Shown one piece after another: positions 14,605 to 20,522 of a DNA stretch of 21,353 bases (positions are counted from its first letter, which is position 1; each line of letters begins with the position of its first letter). A model generated the notes under the pieces. That model ran no database searches. It was not told where the DNA came from and saw only the letters and a program-made list of their open reading frames with translations. The translations under genes and the position numbers were made by a program. This stretch comes from an uncultured Selenomonadaceae bacterium (GTDB lineage: Bacteria; Bacillota; Negativicutes; Selenomonadales; Selenomonadaceae): NCBI GenBank assembly GCA_905235425.1, contig CAJOKY010000014.1:1-21353 (forward strand), given 5' to 3'.

Positions 14605-15093
14605 TTGATAACGGTTGAACCCTATACAAAGAAAAATATTCTGCCTGCGATTGAAATTTGGAATGAGGTAGTTCGTGACGGCGTTGCCTTCCCGCAGGAA
14701 GAAGAATTAGACGAAGTGACAGGCGATAAATTTTTTTCCGCGCAGTCTTTCACCGGTCTTGCTAAAAATTCTGATACAAATGAACTTGTCGCGCTGTACA
14801 TTTTGCACCCAAATAACGTCGGGCGTTGCGGTCACATTTCAAATGCAAGCTACGCCGTTCGTTCAAATCTGCGCGGTCTGCATATCGGCGAAATTATAGT
14901 TAAGCATTGCATTGAAAAAGCGCGTGAACTCGGCTTTAAAATTTTGCAGTTCAATGCAGTAGTTGCCGAAAATATTCACGCGCGGAATTTGTACAAGCGT
15001 TTAGGTTTTATTGAGTTGGGAATTATACCCGCCGGTTTTCGTATGCCGGACGGGACTTTTGCTGATATCGTGCCGCAATATTTAACTTTGTAG
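14605..15093 (+). CDS. GNAT family N-acetyltransferase
   Basis: A 162-residue cytoplasmic acetyl-CoA-dependent acetyltransferase. TTG 14605 is placed by the strong RBS GGAGG (14592-14596); an upstream TTG at 14590 overlaps the RBS. Motif A, NLRGLHIGEIIVKHCIEKAR, is the acetyl-CoA pyrophosphate loop and helix. The motif B region NIHARNLYKRLGFIELG has the typical N-x-x-A-x-x-x-Y-x-x-x-G-F pattern. The opening EPYTKKNILPAIEIWNEVV is also GNAT-like. The end overlaps the 3' end of the convergent HxlR pseudogene by 12 nt. The substrate is unknown. Adjacent regulator remains suggest that it, or its neighbour, was once regulated by the HxlR protein. Confidence 0.88.
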   Translation: MITVEPYTKKNILPAIEIWNEVVRDGVAFPQEEELDEVTGDKFFSAQSFTGLAKNSDTNELVALYILHPNNVGRCGHISNASYAVRSNLRGLHIGEIIVKHCIEKARELGFKILQFNAVVAENIHARNLYKRLGFIELGIIPAGFRMPDGTFADIVPQYLTL

Positions 15094-15447
15094 CTTTTCC
15101 ATATTTTTTAAGCCCCATGCGTAAATTTCATTCATCGTCGGTAAAAGTTCCAACGCATTTTCTGTAAGAGAATACAGAATTTCTTTCGGCGGCGAACTTT
15201 TTAAAATTTTTCGCTCAACTAAGCCGTCGCGCTTCAATTAGCGCAGACTTTTTGTCAACATGATATTCGTTATTTCCGGGATTCGGCGCTTTCATTCATT
15301 GTATCGCGTCGAATTTTTTTCGTGCAAGTACCACAAAATCGGCAGTTTATATTTTGAACCCAAAATTTTCATCGCGTAAATTATTGGGCATTTTTTATTT
15401 TTTACGTCGCTCAGTGTTTCGTCAATCGTATACAAAATTTTTTCCAA
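15082..15447 (-). pseudogene. HxlR-family winged-helix regulator with two in-frame stop codons
   Basis: Read on the minus strand from TTG 15447 after GAGGTG, one frame carries the whole family signature: CPIIYAMKILGSKYKLPILW, RYNE, RRIPEITNIMLTKSLR, LKRDGLVERK, SPPKEILYSLTE and LLPTMNEIYAWG. The frame is interrupted twice and never shifts: TGA at 15294-15292, where the family has a hydrophobic residue, and TAA at 15240-15238, replacing the Glu of the SLRELEADG-type motif. Both lie in the DNA-binding winged helix. HxlR/MarR-type dimers sense aldehydes, disulfide or redox stress and control neighbouring genes. The 3' end overlaps the GNAT gene. Since substitutions alone broke it, inactivation is probably recent; a base-calling error at both sites is less likely. 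Confidence 0.88.
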
Positions 15448-15502
15448 TTTTTTCACCTCACGCTGATTTTACCATCAAAAATTTTTTAAGGTATAAAAAA
15501 TT

Positions 15503-15658
15503 GTGTTCCGGCTAAATTTTTATCATATAAATTATTGTCGTGATTATGACAATGCATATGACAGAGCTAATGCAGAACAAGAATTTAAGTATCGCACAGG
15601 TCTTGAAAAAAGACGTGACAGACATACCGGTATAAACATCAAGAAATTGCAGACATAA
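15503..15658 (+). CDS. Unassigned 51-codon ORF or coding remnant
   Basis: From GTG 15503, preceded by AAGGT, a 51-residue frame contains the polar, protein-like stretch RDYDNAYDRANAEQEFKYR then TGLEKRRDRHTG. The frame ends at 15658. A second frame just after it continues with HQEIADIILKTVQDRIK, which may be the shifted remainder of the same former gene. I do not recognise the family. Confidence 0.25.
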   Translation: MFRLNFYHINYCRDYDNAYDRANAEQEFKYRTGLEKRRDRHTGINIKKLQT

Positions 15659-15701
15659 TCTTAAAAACGGTGCAAGATAGAATAAAATAAAAATACCGCT
15701 A

Positions 15702-15748
15702 AAATAAAAAAATCCCTCGTCCAATTTGTTTGAGGGATTTTTAGTTTG
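15702..15748 (-). terminator. Terminator of the MsrA-like gene, weakly bidirectional
   Basis: AAATCCCTC (15710-15718) pairs perfectly with GAGGGATTT (15732-15740), with a 13-nt loop. On the minus strand a T-rich run follows, from the A-run at 15702-15712. It lies directly after the stop codon of the leftward gene. Confidence 0.82.
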
Positions 15749-15750
15749 AA

Positions 15751-16203
15751 TTATTCAGCGTATTTTTTAAAACTTTTCAAGCGTCCGAATACTGCGTGAC
15801 ATTTACGCGCACGCTTGGGATTGCTGTTTGGATCGTTAATCGTAATTTCGGCGTCCGAGCCTACAGATTCTTTGCCGCGATTCGCGATAAAATTCATATG
15901 CAGTTCAACCTGCGGCGCATCTTCGCCCTTTCCATAAAAAACGCCGGAATTATTTTCAGCGTATGGGCTGACTATGAAAAAAAATTCATCCATTAACGTA
16001 GAAATATCATTTTTTTTCGGATTAAATTCGACTTCGACGCCGAAAACATTTTCAATGTCACGCGGCTCAGGGTAAGCGTAACTTGAAACATTTTCCGCGC
16101 AGATTGTGCCGAAATTTACGTTGAGGACGCCGGGCAAATTTACGAAAATTTTTTTCAGTTCGTTAAAATTTCCGCCGCTGAAATAAATTTTTTTCGTGTA
16201 CAA
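15751..16203 (-). CDS. MsrA-like protein lacking the catalytic cysteine
   Basis: A 150-residue protein that aligns by eye with peptide methionine sulfoxide reductase A. KKIYFSGGNFNELKKIFVNL stands where MsrA has its GGCFW active site, followed by LPGVLNVNFGT, FGVEVEFNPKKNDISTLMDE and FFFIVSPY. The nucleophilic Cys is Asn12 and the following Trp is Asn14. The only cysteines left, in GTICAENV and ARKCHAVFG, are not in the active-site motif. MsrA chemistry should therefore be lost; a binding or structural role is possible. The start is TTG 16203 after GAGGTG; GTG 16212 overlaps that RBS. The reading frame is intact, so this is not simple decay. A heptamer array lies upstream and a terminator directly downstream. 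The family link is inferred by eye and needs a profile search. Confidence 0.6.
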   Translation of the reverse strand: MYTKKIYFSGGNFNELKKIFVNLPGVLNVNFGTICAENVSSYAYPEPRDIENVFGVEVEFNPKKNDISTLMDEFFFIVSPYAENNSGVFYGKGEDAPQVELHMNFIANRGKESVGSDAEITINDPNSNPKRARKCHAVFGRLKSFKKYAE

Positions 16204-16219
16204 ATTTTTCACCTCGATT

Positions 16220-16294
16220 TAGGGAACAGGGAACAGGGAGCAGGGATTAGGGAGTAGTCTAGAACCTAGCACCTAACACCTAACTAGGGAACAG
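16220..16294. repeat. Head-to-head heptamer arrays
   Basis: The left arm on + is TAGGGAA, CAGGGAA, CAGGGAG, CAGGGAT, TAGGGAG, TAG. The right arm on the minus strand is TAGGTGT, TAGGTGC, TAGGTTC, TAG. A further TAGGGAACAG unit closes the block on +. It occupies nearly all of the gap between the DUF362 stop and the MsrA-like start. Confidence 0.8.
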
Positions 16295-16304
16295 ATAATG
16301 TTCA

Positions 16305-17315
16305 CTAATCTACCGTAATTAATTCGTAATGCTTATTGCCCATTTTCAATTCGTCCATTGCCGAAAGTTGGCGCAAACCTTTCCGACTTTCAATTCTTTC
16401 CCGCAAATCTTTGCTGTCCGGCGCGGAATAAACTAAATCTACGCAAGCTTGATCTATCGCCAAAATATCTGTTGACGCAAGAATACCGATATCAGCCATT
16501 GTAGGCTCGGCGGCAGAAGTTCCCGCGCAGTCACAATCAACACTCATACGCCGCATTACGTTAATGAAAGTGATATGCTTGCCGAAATGGTCACAAATCG
16601 CCTTGCCGCTGTCCGCCATAAGTTCCATAAGCAATTCACCGGTCACCCATTTTCCGTAATCTTGCACGCCATGAACTTGTAATTTACCTTTAGCGCCGGA
16701 GGCACAGCCTATCGCAATATTTTTCAGACTGCCGCCGAATCCGCCCATTGTGTGACCTTTAAAATGCGTCAACACGATAAGCGAATTGTAATTTGCAAGG
16801 TGACTGCCAACCGCAACTTCCTTCAAATGCAAGCCGCCGTTTACCGGAAAATTCACGTCGCCTTCTTCGTCGATTATGTCAACGTCGCTGAAAGTCCATC
16901 CGTTCACCTTCAAAGTTTCACGATGCCTTGAAGCTGATGAGCGTGCGCTGCCGTAAGCAGTATTTGCCTCGATAATCGTTGAATTTGGAATTTGCGCTTG
17001 AAATGGCTTAACCATTGCAGGAGGAATTATATTCGGACCGTGCGGCTCGCCGCTGTGAAGTTTAATTGCAACTTTACCGGTAATATCGCCGTTTACTTTT
17101 TGATAAAGCTGAATCAAATGTTCAACGTCAATATTTTTTGTGAAGTAAACTTTAGCCTTTTCGCCGGAATAATTTTCCGCCGCGTCAGCAGAAGAATTTT
17201 CCGCCGCAGATTTCGCTTCGCCGCAACCTGCCGTAAGTCCCGCCAATCCGAAAAATCCCGCACCTGCCGCCGTCATACCTGCCAGCTTTACAAAATGCCT
17301 TCGCGTCAAGTTCAT
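16305..17315 (-). CDS. Tat-exported DUF362 (COG2768-like) protein
   Basis: A 336-residue protein. The N-terminus TRRHFVKLAG is a twin-arginine motif, followed by a hydrophobic region and GLTAGC, a lipobox-like sequence, so export in folded form and lipid anchoring are likely. The DUF362 domain covers the rest: GKVAIKLHSGEPHGPNIIP, FSDVDIIDEEG, LTHFKGHTMGGFGGSLKNI, SVDCDCAGTSAAEPTM and DIGILASTDILAIDQACVDL. DUF362 proteins are annotated as Fe-S-cluster proteins, but no separate ferredoxin CxxCxxC domain occurs here; CDCAG is the only clustered cysteine pair. ATG 17315 lies 39 nt after the flavodoxin stop, so the two are probably co-transcribed. It is a clear paralogue of the partial gene at 20523. 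Function is unknown; a redox role is inferred. Confidence 0.85.
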   Translation of the reverse strand: MNLTRRHFVKLAGMTAAGAGFFGLAGLTAGCGEAKSAAENSSADAAENYSGEKAKVYFTKNIDVEHLIQLYQKVNGDITGKVAIKLHSGEPHGPNIIPPAMVKPFQAQIPNSTIIEANTAYGSARSSASRHRETLKVNGWTFSDVDIIDEEGDVNFPVNGGLHLKEVAVGSHLANYNSLIVLTHFKGHTMGGFGGSLKNIAIGCASGAKGKLQVHGVQDYGKWVTGELLMELMADSGKAICDHFGKHITFINVMRRMSVDCDCAGTSAAEPTMADIGILASTDILAIDQACVDLVYSAPDSKDLRERIESRKGLRQLSAMDELKMGNKHYELITVD

Positions 17316-17354
17316 AGTACCACCATCCTTAAATTTTTTGTAATACTAAAGATA

Positions 17355-17870
17355 TTAAACTAAACTGTCAAGCCACATTGCAATTTCAGATTCACAACTT
17401 GCCGCGCGTGATCCGTGAATTGCAATGCCTTGAATAACATTTGCAGTGGGACAAAGTTTTTTCGTGTAGCCGACACTGCCGCCAAAACCGCTGCCTTCGT
17501 GCGTCGTGAAGAGAATAATTTTCTTGCCGCTGAAATCGTAATGTTCAAGAAAAGTTGACACTGCCATAGGTTCCACTCCCCACCAGCAGGGGTAGCCTAA
17601 AAAAATTATGTCGTAGTCGTCAATACTCGGCAAGTATCTTTTCAATTCAGGACGCGCCTTTTCACGCAATTCAACCTGTGCAACTTCGGTACATTCGGTG
17701 TAGTCTTCGGGATAAGTTTTCACAGTGTCAATTCTAAAAAGATCTCCGCCGGTTTTTTTCTGAATAAATTTCGCAACAATTTCCGTATTGCCTTCAGCGA
17801 TATTTTTAATTGTACCGCTGAAATAATTTTGACCTCTGCGCGAATAGTACGCGATTAAAATTTTTGCCAT
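17355..17870 (-). CDS. Flavodoxin family protein
   Basis: A 171-residue cytoplasmic FMN-binding electron carrier. The N-terminal strand and phosphate-binding loop is AKILIAYYSRRGQNYFSG. The flavin-stacking region is DIIFLGYPCWWGVEPMAV, with the aromatic pair WW, and the last loop is FTTHEGSGFGGSVGYTKKL. This pattern fits the Flavodoxin_4 group found next to oxidoreductases in anaerobes. ATG 17870 follows AGGGA. The DUF362 gene follows after 39 nt, suggesting that the flavodoxin exchanges electrons with it or with an exported redox chain; this is inference, since flavodoxin lies inside the cell and the DUF362 protein outside. Confidence 0.9.
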   Translation of the reverse strand: MAKILIAYYSRRGQNYFSGTIKNIAEGNTEIVAKFIQKKTGGDLFRIDTVKTYPEDYTECTEVAQVELREKARPELKRYLPSIDDYDIIFLGYPCWWGVEPMAVSTFLEHYDFSGKKIILFTTHEGSGFGGSVGYTKKLCPTANVIQGIAIHGSRAASCESEIAMWLDSLV

Positions 17871-17980
17871 AGTTATCCCTCACTCAATAACTTTTAAAAT
17901 TTTACCTTCAAAATTTAATCTTTCATCTAAATCGCGGCACGGATACTCCAACCTCTATATGTCCGGGATGACGTGCCGCA

Positions 17981-18064
17981 ATCGCCTCCTTGACTTTAAA
18001 TCTTAAAATATTTAAACTATCAGCGACGAGAGAACGGTTGGCTGGCGTAAGCTGTGGACACTAG
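17981..18064 (+). pseudogene. TnpB C-terminal fragment
   Basis: The frame ending at TAG 18062-18064 reads IASLTLNLKIFKLSATRERL, then AGVSCGH and stop. It matches the usual TnpB tail, in which the DRDxNAAxN helix is followed by a NLK-like stretch and a short Gly/Cys-containing end. The same frame upstream meets TGA at 17969 and lacks the CxxC zinc-ribbon pair except a lone CPG. Everything upstream of this tail is missing, so no active nuclease can be made here. Confidence 0.7.
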
Positions 18065-18237
18065 TCAGATATAAAATACAGATAACGGGCTTAGGCTATC
18101 AGCTTAAGTCAAAACGGGTGTCGTCAACCACCCGACGATGTCTGACCTACGAGGGAGCGTAAGCGTTTGAACCTCGCGTCCGGTAAAGACCGGTTAAGGT
18201 ATGGATAAGCCCGCGACTTTAGTCGTGGGTAGTTGAC
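18065..18237 (+). ncRNA. Omega-RNA-like right end of a TnpB element
   Basis: About 170 nt downstream of the TnpB stop can fold into successive hairpins: CGGGTG/CACCCG (18115-18134), CGAGG/CCTCG (18150-18176), CCGGT/ACCGG (18180-18193) and CCCGCGAC/GTCGTGGG (18210-18229). TnpB omega-RNAs are known to come from this position, with a guide that begins just past the element end. The guide here would start at about 18238 and read antisense across the dhaM 3' end. Whether it is still transcribed is unknown. Confidence 0.6.
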
Positions 18238-18243
18238 CTGCAA

Positions 18244-18609
18244 CTACATTTCATTTTCAAGCTTGTTAATAATCTCATTTAAAGTACGCCCGCCGACTGA
18301 ATCAACTGCCGCAACTACCGCGCCTTCAACAAGCGGGCAGTCAACCAGCTTGACGTTATCAAGTTCAATGTCTTCCAAAACCATTTCAGTAGTCATAACC
18401 GCGCTGCCGATATCAGCCAAAACAATTACGCCGTCATCAGTGTAAATTGATTCAACGGCATTTTTAATTTTGTCGTAGCTTGTACCGAGTTCGCCGTTTT
18501 CAAGACCGCCTGCCGCCGCAATGGGAACATTTGCCGCCGTCATCTGCGCGACTTCCATAACACCTTCAGCAAGTTTTTGGCTGTGAGAAACAATTACAAT
18601 GCCGACCAT
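18244..18609 (-). CDS. dhaM: PTS-dependent dihydroxyacetone kinase phosphotransfer subunit DhaM
   Basis: A 121-residue EIIA-type domain that takes phosphate from HPr and passes it to ADP held on DhaL. The phospho-accepting His9 lies in GIVIVSHSQKLAEGV. Further family features are AAAGGLENGELGTSYDKI and VIVLADIGSAVMTTEMVLE. It is a single-domain DhaM, without the extra HPr and EI-like domains of the Escherichia coli protein. ATG 18609 follows AAGGG and starts 3 nt after the dhaL stop. Its stop codon is only 6 nt from the end of the decayed IS element, and no separate terminator is visible there. Confidence 0.95.
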   Translation of the reverse strand: MVGIVIVSHSQKLAEGVMEVAQMTAANVPIAAAGGLENGELGTSYDKIKNAVESIYTDDGVIVLADIGSAVMTTEMVLEDIELDNVKLVDCPLVEGAVVAAVDSVGGRTLNEIINKLENEM

Positions 18610-18612
18610 AAT

Positions 18613-19245
18613 TTACCCTTTCTTCAAAACGTCCAACGCCGCTTGCAAAATGTACAGTGACGAAGTTGCGCCGGGATCTTGATGACCTAAACTTCTCTCC
18701 TGCAAGTACGCGGCACGACCTTTTGTAGCAATGATAGTTTTTGTGTATTCAACGCCTTGCATTGCCGCATTAACCGAGTCTTCAAGCGCCGGTATCAAAG
18801 TTTTTCCGCCGTCTACGCCGCCTTTAAATGCCCTGTACGCGGGGCAAAGTGCATCAAGCATAGTCTTTTCACCTTCGGCGGATTTACCGCGCATTTTGAC
18901 GCCTTCTACAGCCGCGTTGAACGCCTCTGCAAATTCTTCATCTGTCAGCGTGAACTTGCCCTTACAAACATTTCCGGCTTTCATAAACGCCGTACCGTAA
19001 AGCGGACCCGACGCGCCGCCTACCGTCGATACAAGCGCAGTTCCAACGCTTTTTAAAATCGCGCCGATATCTTTATCTGCAAACGTCGCCAATTTTTCTT
19101 CGACGCTTTTAAAGCCGCGTGCAAGATTTATGCCGTGATCTCCGTCGCCTATCTCATTGTCAAGTTGCGTAAGAAAATCTTTTTCGGATTCAATTTTTTT
19201 AGCGGCGGCGTCAATAATCGCAATAATTTTTTTTGAGTCAATCAA
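18613..19245 (-). CDS. dhaL: Dihydroxyacetone kinase ADP-binding subunit DhaL
   Basis: A 210-residue nucleotide-binding subunit. In the PTS-dependent enzyme it holds ADP as a cofactor that is rephosphorylated by DhaM and donates phosphate to dihydroxyacetone bound by DhaK. LDNEIGDGDHGINLARGF near residue 27-44 contains the Asp residues that coordinate Mg-nucleotide. GGASGPLYGTAFMKAG and the later GRAAYLQERSLGHQDPGATS are other signature regions. The start is TTG 19245 after AAGGTG. It lies 12 nt after the dhaK stop and 3 nt before dhaM, a tight operon. Confidence 0.96.
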   Translation of the reverse strand: MIDSKKIIAIIDAAAKKIESEKDFLTQLDNEIGDGDHGINLARGFKSVEEKLATFADKDIGAILKSVGTALVSTVGGASGPLYGTAFMKAGNVCKGKFTLTDEEFAEAFNAAVEGVKMRGKSAEGEKTMLDALCPAYRAFKGGVDGGKTLIPALEDSVNAAMQGVEYTKTIIATKGRAAYLQERSLGHQDPGATSSLYILQAALDVLKKG

Positions 19246-19257
19246 GTTGTCACCTTC

Positions 19258-20250
19258 TCACTTAACCAATGCGGGAGTGTCGGCAGGCGCGTCATAAAGT
19301 TTTTTAAGTTCATCATCAAGACGCAACAGCGTAATTGAAAATCCTGCCATTTCAATCGAAGTCATAAAGTTGCCGACCATTGTGTCATAAATTTTGACGC
19401 CGTTCGCCACAAGATAATCCTGCACAAAATTATTTATTATGTACAGTTCCATTAACGGCGTCGCGCCCATACCGTTTATGAGTACAACAACTTCACTGCC
19501 TTTGAAGTCAATGTCGGCAAGGATTTTATCCAGCAGAATTTTAGCGGTTTCATCAGCAGAAATAATTTTGGCGCGCGTTGTACCCGGTTCACCGTGAATG
19601 CCGATACCAATTTCCACTTCGTCATCTGCCAGCGTAAAGCCGGGTTTACCTGCGGCAGGTACCGTGCAAGGTGAAATCGCCATACCCATTGACCGAACAT
19701 TGGCGATAACTTTTTCGGCAACTCTTTTCACCTCGTCAAGAGACGCACCTTCCTCCGCCTTTGCACCGGAAATTTTATGTACAAGAATTGTACCGGCTAC
19801 ACCGCGCCGCCCAGTCGTATAAAGGCTGTCTTTAACCGCCACGTCGTCATTTACAATCACGCTGTCAACCTTGATATCCTCGTCCGCCGCCATATCAACA
19901 GCCATTTCAAAATTCATCACGTCGCCGGTATAATTTTTAACAATGCAGAGGACGCCTTGACTTGTTGCAACCGCTTTAATGCCTTCAAAAATTTTATCCG
20001 GCGTAGGTGACGTGAAAACAGCACCTGCAACCGCGCAGTCCAACATACCTTTACCGACAAAGCCGCCGTGCGCAGGTTCATGACCACTGCCGCCGCCACT
20101 TACCAATGCAACCTTATCATTGCCTTTTTTATCGGCACGAACAACTACCTTTCCGCAGTCAAGCTTACGCAACTTTTTAGGTGCCGATTTTACCAGACCG
20201 AGAATCATTTCATCTTCGACCTTTTCAACGGCGTTAATTAATTTTTTCAA
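19258..20250 (-). CDS. dhaK: Dihydroxyacetone kinase substrate-binding subunit DhaK
   Basis: A 330-residue subunit that binds dihydroxyacetone covalently as a hemiaminal through a histidine and presents it for phosphorylation to DHAP. The substrate loop is VSGGGSGHEPAHGGFVGKGM. The covalent His is in IGIGIHGEPGTTRA, at about residue 219. TSPTPDKIFEGIKAV and INGMGATPLMELYI are other conserved blocks. TTG 20250 is chosen because GGAAGGTG serves as RBS and the protein then starts with the canonical KKLIN; GTG 20259 overlaps the RBS. It heads dhaK-dhaL-dhaM, which uses PEP-derived phosphate. No glycerol dehydrogenase or DhaR/DhaS-type regulator is visible here. Confidence 0.96.
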   Translation of the reverse strand: MKKLINAVEKVEDEMILGLVKSAPKKLRKLDCGKVVVRADKKGNDKVALVSGGGSGHEPAHGGFVGKGMLDCAVAGAVFTSPTPDKIFEGIKAVATSQGVLCIVKNYTGDVMNFEMAVDMAADEDIKVDSVIVNDDVAVKDSLYTTGRRGVAGTILVHKISGAKAEEGASLDEVKRVAEKVIANVRSMGMAISPCTVPAAGKPGFTLADDEVEIGIGIHGEPGTTRAKIISADETAKILLDKILADIDFKGSEVVVLINGMGATPLMELYIINNFVQDYLVANGVKIYDTMVGNFMTSIEMAGFSITLLRLDDELKKLYDAPADTPALVK

Positions 20251-20307
20251 AACAATCACCTTCCGAATATTTCAATTACGCCAATTATTCATCAAGTCCT
20301 TTCTATT

Positions 20308-20439
20308 TCAACCATTTTTTACTAAATTTGCAAGCTGTTGATTGTAAACACCTGCGCATTGATACGCATTCGGATAACGTTTTAATGCAAAAACTTTTGA
20401 CGAAGTTAAATTTTGTGCGTCGCCTACTGAATTTGACAC
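20308..20439 (-). CDS. Small 43-residue ORF upstream of dhaK
   Basis: GTG 20439 lies 8 nt after a consensus GGAGG (20452-20448), a stronger RBS than many genes here have. The product is mixed polar (SNSVGDAQNLTSSKVFALK, then RYPNAYQCAGVYNQQLANLV, ending KNG) with one Cys, no signal peptide and no membrane segment. It sits after the terminator of the preceding DUF362 gene and 57 nt before dhaK, so it may be a leader gene of the dha transcript. I do not recognise a family. A six-codon ORF (MNNWRN) with its own AAAGGA lies between it and dhaK. I see no clear promoter. Confidence 0.45.
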   Translation of the reverse strand: MSNSVGDAQNLTSSKVFALKRYPNAYQCAGVYNQQLANLVKNG

Positions 20440-20464
20440 AGAATTTTCCTCCGCATTAGTCTAA

Positions 20465-20501
20465 TAAAAAAACTCCCGACAAAATTAATATGACGGAAGT
20501 T
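20465..20501 (-). terminator. Terminator after the DUF362 paralogue
   Basis: On the minus strand, AACTTCCGTC (20501-20492) and GTCGGGAGTT (20480-20471) form a stem with two mismatches and an 11-nt loop, followed by a T-run. It ends the leftward DUF362 transcript before the small ORF and the dha operon. Confidence 0.7.
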
Positions 20502-20522
20502 ACAAGCAGAAAATTTTTTACT

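Larger units (their letters stand above)
17960..18237 (+). mobile_element. Decayed IS200/IS605-type element, 3' remnant
   Basis: The segment holds the last codons of a TnpB-like protein followed by a structured, non-coding right end. The right end closes with hairpin CCCGCGAC, loop TTTA, GTCGTGGG (18210-18229) and GTTGAC (18232-18237), the typical IS605/TnpB right-end layout. No tnpA, no TnpB catalytic domain and no recognisable left end remain. The left boundary is uncertain; an 8-bp inverted repeat GCGGCACG (17934-17941) and CGTGCCGC (17972-17979) lies at the junction. The right end stops 6 nt before the dhaM stop codon. Confidence 0.75.

Noticed and set aside
15512..15724. Hydrophobic 70-codon open frame on the minus strand
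   Set aside because: It starts inside a terminator stem, and the opposite strand has a more protein-like reading frame.
17881..17933. IS left end or tnpA remnant
   Set aside because: I see no tnpA-like codons or end hairpin matching the right end, so the left boundary is left open.
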